Source: Cristatella mucedo
Lineage: Eukaryota > Bryozoa > Phylactolaemata > Cristatellidae
Assembly (NCBI GenBank): GCA_009760855.2
Contig: WPIO01000054.1
Span: 634,001 to 698,000 of the forward strand
DNA: 64,000 nt
Reading direction: 5' to 3'
Below the pieces are notes generated by a model. It ran no database searches and was not told the DNA's origin. It was given only the letters and a program-made list of their open reading frames with translations. The translations under genes were made by a program, and so were the position numbers. Positions 59,620 through 64,000 of this stretch are shown piece after piece. Within the stretch, counting starts at the first letter, position 1. Every line of letters begins with the position of its first letter.

Positions 59620-60650
59620 CCCAATCTATTACGTGCAGCCACAGAGCTCTCCTTTAATAAGCACTTCCTGTGCATGTAGCCTGCTCGTAGCGTATTGTCA
59701 GCCAAGCTGTCAGTGTTTTCGCTAATGAGCTCTTAATCCAAGTCACGAACTAATGCATACTGTGCCTCCAAAATATTCCATGCTGAGTTCTGCATATTCT
59801 AATGTCATTGCGTTTACTCATTTCCATGCGCAAATGGTTCTCGAGGACCTTGTTTATTTCAGCATTGTCTGGTGAGAGGCAGTCCTTTTGGCTGGAATCG
59901 TTATTAGATCCATTTTTTCATCTGCAAGGAAGTTCTTCAGGTCTTCAACGTATGACGTAGTTCCGGAAAGTTGGATCCACCAATGAGTTTTTCAAGGCAT
60001 CATGGTTTTACATTTCAACTTTTCATATGTTAAAAACTTGTACTGGATGTGCAGCAAGGGGAAAATAATTAATTTCAATTTAAAATCAATCACGAGAAGG
60101 ATCTGTCTGTCGTTGGTTGTTAGGTGTCCATAAATGTCAACTAGAGAGCTTTTTCTCAACATTCAGGGCAATTTATCTAGACACGTAAAGATTATAATGT
60201 TTGCATTCAAATTATCCGTCGCTCTAGAACCTATGCATTGATTTCAATTATAGCCTTAGGCTATCTAACTATTAACACTGAGAGCTCAGTCTCTTAATTA
60301 TTTTATCAACTGAAGCTCAGCCTGGTTGGTTATTACAGTGTGAAAGAATGATCGGCGGTGACAACTTTGCGTTTATAAGATTGTGGACATATTACCTGGC
60401 AAATGCTATACAGCTTCTTGAAAAGTAATTTAATTTTCGAAACTTATGTTAGTATTTTGTTGGTATTTTTTAAATTTTTCAGAATTAGGCATATCACGCC
60501 TGGAGACTGTTAAAGGTAAGACGGCTGCTGTCAACCAGCCTGTGCTTATTATTAAAGCGAGAAGTGGTTGTTGCACCAGCAATACTGCTGAAATCTTAAC
60601 CTTAAAATTATTTGCAGCCATAATTAATTCGCAATTTTATAAAATAAACT
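59620..60650. pseudogene. Tandem copy 2 of the anonymous unit, decayed
   Basis: A diverged duplicate of 58.70-59.55 kb in the same order and orientation, with an extra stretch of about 200 bases near 59.74-59.92 kb. The minus-strand frames corresponding to copy 1 carry stops and a frameshift. Confidence 0.5.
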
Positions 60651-60877
60651 AGTTAGATAATGCTACGCTTTTTACTTCTATGTTTTACTTTCGCTATTAA
60701 AAGTTCTCAGTTTTGACAAAGTATGGTCGTATGCGGCAATATGAAACGATTTGTGCATATATACAGCGTTAGCAGATCGTTTGTACTGATTAAAGAAGGT
60801 GCTCTATATTTCAAAGTCATACTTGAAATGGCAAAATTTCAATTTTATTTTTGGTGTTCTCTCAGGAATGAGTAGAT

Positions 60878-62995
60878 GATGTATCTCCGTCTGTAACTCC
60901 ACAAAGTCATAAAGACTATGTGGGTGTTACGCAGGAGAGTTTTGTATAGCGCACTCACAGCCTAAGCGGCTTTCGGTACGAATTCGGTAGCCAACAGACT
61001 TCGTCTCACGCAACAAAGAGAAAGTGGGAAGCATAGCAGAGTCAGGAGAGCAGTTGAGGTAGTGAGTAGCATAGAAGTAGCAGATCAGGACCGCTGAAAA
61101 GGATGTGCCATAGTCGGCAGTAGGAGAGTAGTTGTCGTTGCGCAAGGATTGTGGAAGCGAGTTCCTCAGTCTAGGGCCTGCAGAGCTAAAGCTTCTGTCG
61201 CCAACTGTCTTTAAGCGGAGGAATGGGACAGCTAATTTATTGTCCACACAGGACCTGAGGGTGCGAACAGGCTGAAACTGATGCAGCAGTTCAGCTAGGT
61301 ACGATAGAGCCAAGCCGTGGCGGGCTTTGTGGGTCAGCATAAGAACTTTGCTCTGTATCCTTTGCTCAACCGGCAACCATCCTAGCTCTTTCAGCAAAGG
61401 TGACACGTGCTCAAACCGCTGGGACTTGAAGACCAGCCTTGCAGCCATATTCATAGTCCGCTGTAGTGGCATAATAGCTTTCTTTGGTAGCCCAGCCAAA
61501 AGGGAATTACAATAATCAAGCCGAGACAGAACTGAAGAGCTAGTTAAATTGTTTACAAGCCACTGTGGGAGACAGCTTCAAATCTTGGATAGGGATAGGA
61601 TGTGATGGCTAGCTGTAGAGGCAGTCTTCTGAATGAAGCTTTGGAAATTGAGGCAGCTGTCGAACACGACACCTAGATTACGAGCACGTGATGAAGGTCG
61701 CACAATAGCATCACCTATTAGAACAGCAAAGCCTTTGAATCCAGCCACACGCTTAGGGCGTCCTATGAGAAGCAGTTCGGTTTTGTCGTCATTTAATTTC
61801 AGGAAGTTTTCCGACATCCAGGATCGAATATCGGCAAGGCAAGCATTAAATTTCTCAGTTGCTGCAGTAGATTCCGACTGTTTAAATGACAAATACAACT
61901 GAGTATCGTCAGCATAGAAGTGATATCCTATTCCATGGGCCTTAATCACTTTTCCCAGAGGTTGTGTATAAATGGAGAACAGCAAGGGACCGAGTACAGA
62001 CCCTTGAGGGACTCCACAAGTGACCCTTCTCGTATCTGAGACCTGACCCCCACACGACACGGATTGAACACGATCAGACAAGTATGATTTAAACCACGCC
62101 AGTGCTTCGTCTGCCAGACCGATCGTTGTTCTCAATCGTTTAAGCATAACTTCGTGATCAATGGTGTCGAAGGCAGCAGACAGATCTAGCAGAGCTAGGG
62201 CAGTGACATTCCCGTCGTCGTTGCCACCTAGAATGTCATTGTTAACACGGAGGAGAGCAGTTTCAGTAGAGTGCAGCCTCTTGAACCCTAATTGAAATGT
62301 GTTTCTGACATTCTATTATTTTCAATACGTTCAAATAGCTGCTTAGCAACTATTTTTTCAAGAATCTTTGATAAGAACGGAAGAAGGGAAACTGGCCGAT
62401 AGTTTGCAAGGACCTCTGTGTCTAATCCAGGCTTTTTAAGAATAGGTCTAACGATTGCCGATTTGAAGGACTTGGGGACGACCCCTTTTCCAAAAGAAGC
62501 ATTAAAAATCTTGCTTATGGCAGGGCTAAGTTGGTCTGCCAGTGAAGACCACAGAGATGAAGGTATAGGGTCTTCAGGAGACGAGCTCTTTTTGCTAGAC
62601 CTTGTTAAGGCAGCCACATCACAGGCAGAAACATCGGAGAACCTTTCAAGAAAGGTCACAGGTTGAGGAACGGCGATTGCTTTGGTCGGAGGGGGCTTAA
62701 TGGAGGCACGAATGTGCATAATTTTTTTCAGTAAAGAAGGCTGAAAACTTTTCGGCTGGGCCCTTAATATCTGGAGAGTCAGACCTGACAGCATTGGCCA
62801 GAAAATGGTTTACTGTCTTATAAATCTGTTTAGTGTCCAACTGGCAGGAATTCAGCTTTCTAATGAAAAAAGAAGCCCTGGCTTTTTTAAGCTTTCGGGT
62901 GTAAACTCGAAGGAAGTCTTTAAAATTGACTAGGTCTGCCTCAGACCCCGATTTCTTGAAACGACGTTCCAGCCTTCGTTTAACACGGCGCATCT
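60878..62995 (-). mobile_element. LINE-A (CR1-like non-LTR retrotransposon), 5'-truncated
   Basis: Best LINE in the window. Minus-strand open pieces in order: a pre-RT segment (62697-62993); an RT N-terminal part with AIVRPILKKPGLDTEVLANY and RPVSLLPFLSKILEKIVAKQ (62288-62794); the RT core with GVPQGSVLGPLLFSIYTQPL, catalytic YADD in YHFYADDTQLYLSF, and SENFLKLNDDKTELLLIGRP (61578-62147); and the C-terminal ELGWLPVEQRIQSKVLMLTH region (60927-61499). Frameshifts separate the pieces; the endonuclease is missing, so it is inactive. The 3' end repeats TACATCATC-like text. Confidence 0.92.
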
Positions 62996-63564
62996 TAAGG
63001 AGCTTAGTATTTGTCCCGAAATTTTTGATGACCTATTGAGAGCACCCTACGTGCAATGTAGATTCTTCTTTTGAAAAATTCTAAAGAGTGGTTTACTTAC
63101 GAGATGCTGAACAATGGTTCATCAGGCTGCAATTAGTTAGGTGAATGACCAGTTAAGTAAGATACCACGTCTGGAAATAATGCCACTATGTTAGCAGCCC
63201 ATCGTGTCATCATGAAAACAATCAGGTTCTTATCTTGCTTTACTGGATTTTTCGTGCTGTGAAAATGAGGCTCTTAGGCTCTTAGGCTCTAGCACTTCTA
63301 CTGCGTAGTTTTAAAAAATAAAACTAATTAAACTTTAATTTAAAAATATAAAACTTATTACTTCTACTGCGTAGTTCATTCAACGTAGGCTGAAAAAAAG
63401 AAAGAAACCTGAAATGCCTGTTCAAACGGCCGCTTGGTATATTTTTTTACCTATGGCACATATAAAGTTTCGCTCGGCGCTTGTAACGGCTGACCTCAAT
63501 AAGAATGACAACATCATTAGAAAATAGCCAATCACGCCAAGGACATTCAAAGTTGCTACTTACA
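62996..63564. other. Unrecognised AT-rich stretch
   Basis: No gene. A TTACTTCTACTGCGTAGTT motif occurs twice (about 63.29 and 63.36 kb). Confidence 0.45.
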
Positions 63565-64000
63565 CATTATAATAATATTGCACTTGATAAAGCGCCCTCA
63601 GAGAACTTAATCTCTTTCTAGGCGCTTTACATTTGCTGCAAAGTGATACGCAATGGAATGGTAAGTAAAATCATGCCTGAAAAACAAACAAAATGAATAA
63701 TATGGTTAGGGGTGAAATGCACAGGGTCAGCATGCAAATGTGGTTAGTGGCAGCATGCACAGTGTCAGCACGCATAAGCACAACAAGGACGAATCACAGG
63801 GACCCACTAAATGCTGTCCTAAATAGGTGTGTTTTTAGGTTCCTTTTAAATGTGGTCAGGTCGGGGGGGGGATGTTCTGATGCAAGTCGGTAGATAGTTC
63901 CAGGCTTTGGGAGCATATGAACTAAATGCACGGTCTCTAAAGGATTTAAGGTTTGTACGAGGTATTTGTAGACTGTTGGATTCCGAAAAGCGGGTGGTAC
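63565..64000 (-). mobile_element. LINE-B 3' end, continuing beyond the window
   Basis: (AAT)n-like end, then GCACTTGATAAAGCGCCCTC, AGAGAACTTAATCTCTTTCT and CTAGGCGCTTTACATTTGCT, the 3' UTR, and from 63.90 kb the C-terminal coding block (TTGGGAGCATATGAACTAAA). Best reference for the LINE-B 3' end. Confidence 0.82.

Overview
This is a window from an animal nuclear genome. Its coding sequence is split by GT-AG introns in consistent phase, its exons are GC-rich, and its introns carry long (GA)n tracts, tRNA-derived SINEs and CR1/L2-type LINE fragments. The main gene has the PDZ-PDZ-PDZ-SH3-GUK-ZU5 order, which is specific to metazoan ZO proteins. I cannot name the phylum; a non-vertebrate animal fits best because the gene has an N-terminal CARD-like exon and Ala/Gly/Gln-rich linkers.

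Two conserved genes lie head to head. On the minus strand (39593 down to 797) is a ZO-1/TJP-type MAGUK scaffold. I reconstructed it as 17 exons whose phases all agree: 5466 coding bases, 1821 residues. The order is a CARD-like N-terminus, a short coiled coil, PDZ1, PDZ2, PDZ3, SH3, a guanylate-kinase-like domain, a low-complexity region and a C-terminal ZU5. On the plus strand (39803 to 50674) is LEO1, a subunit of the PAF1 transcription elongation complex: 9 exons, 560 residues, with a canonical AATAAA 64 bases after the stop. The two start codons are 209 bases apart, so the genes probably share one bidirectional promoter.

Everything else is introns and intergenic DNA filled with repeats: (GA)n, (CA)n, (TA)n and GATA/GACA microsatellites, a perfect 16-bp x 7 array, a hexamer array, and two LINE families. 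LINE-A is CR1-like, with its best copy at 60.9-63.0 kb. LINE-B is CR1/L2-like, with many 5'-truncated copies. tRNA-like SINEs end in a tail that resembles the LINE-B 3' end. From about 50.8 kb to the right edge the window is intergenic, AT-richer and dominated by nested LINEs, plus a diverged tandem duplication at 58.66-60.65 kb with weak signs of an unknown gene.

No CRISPR array, bacterial operon, intact tRNA gene or rRNA gene was seen.
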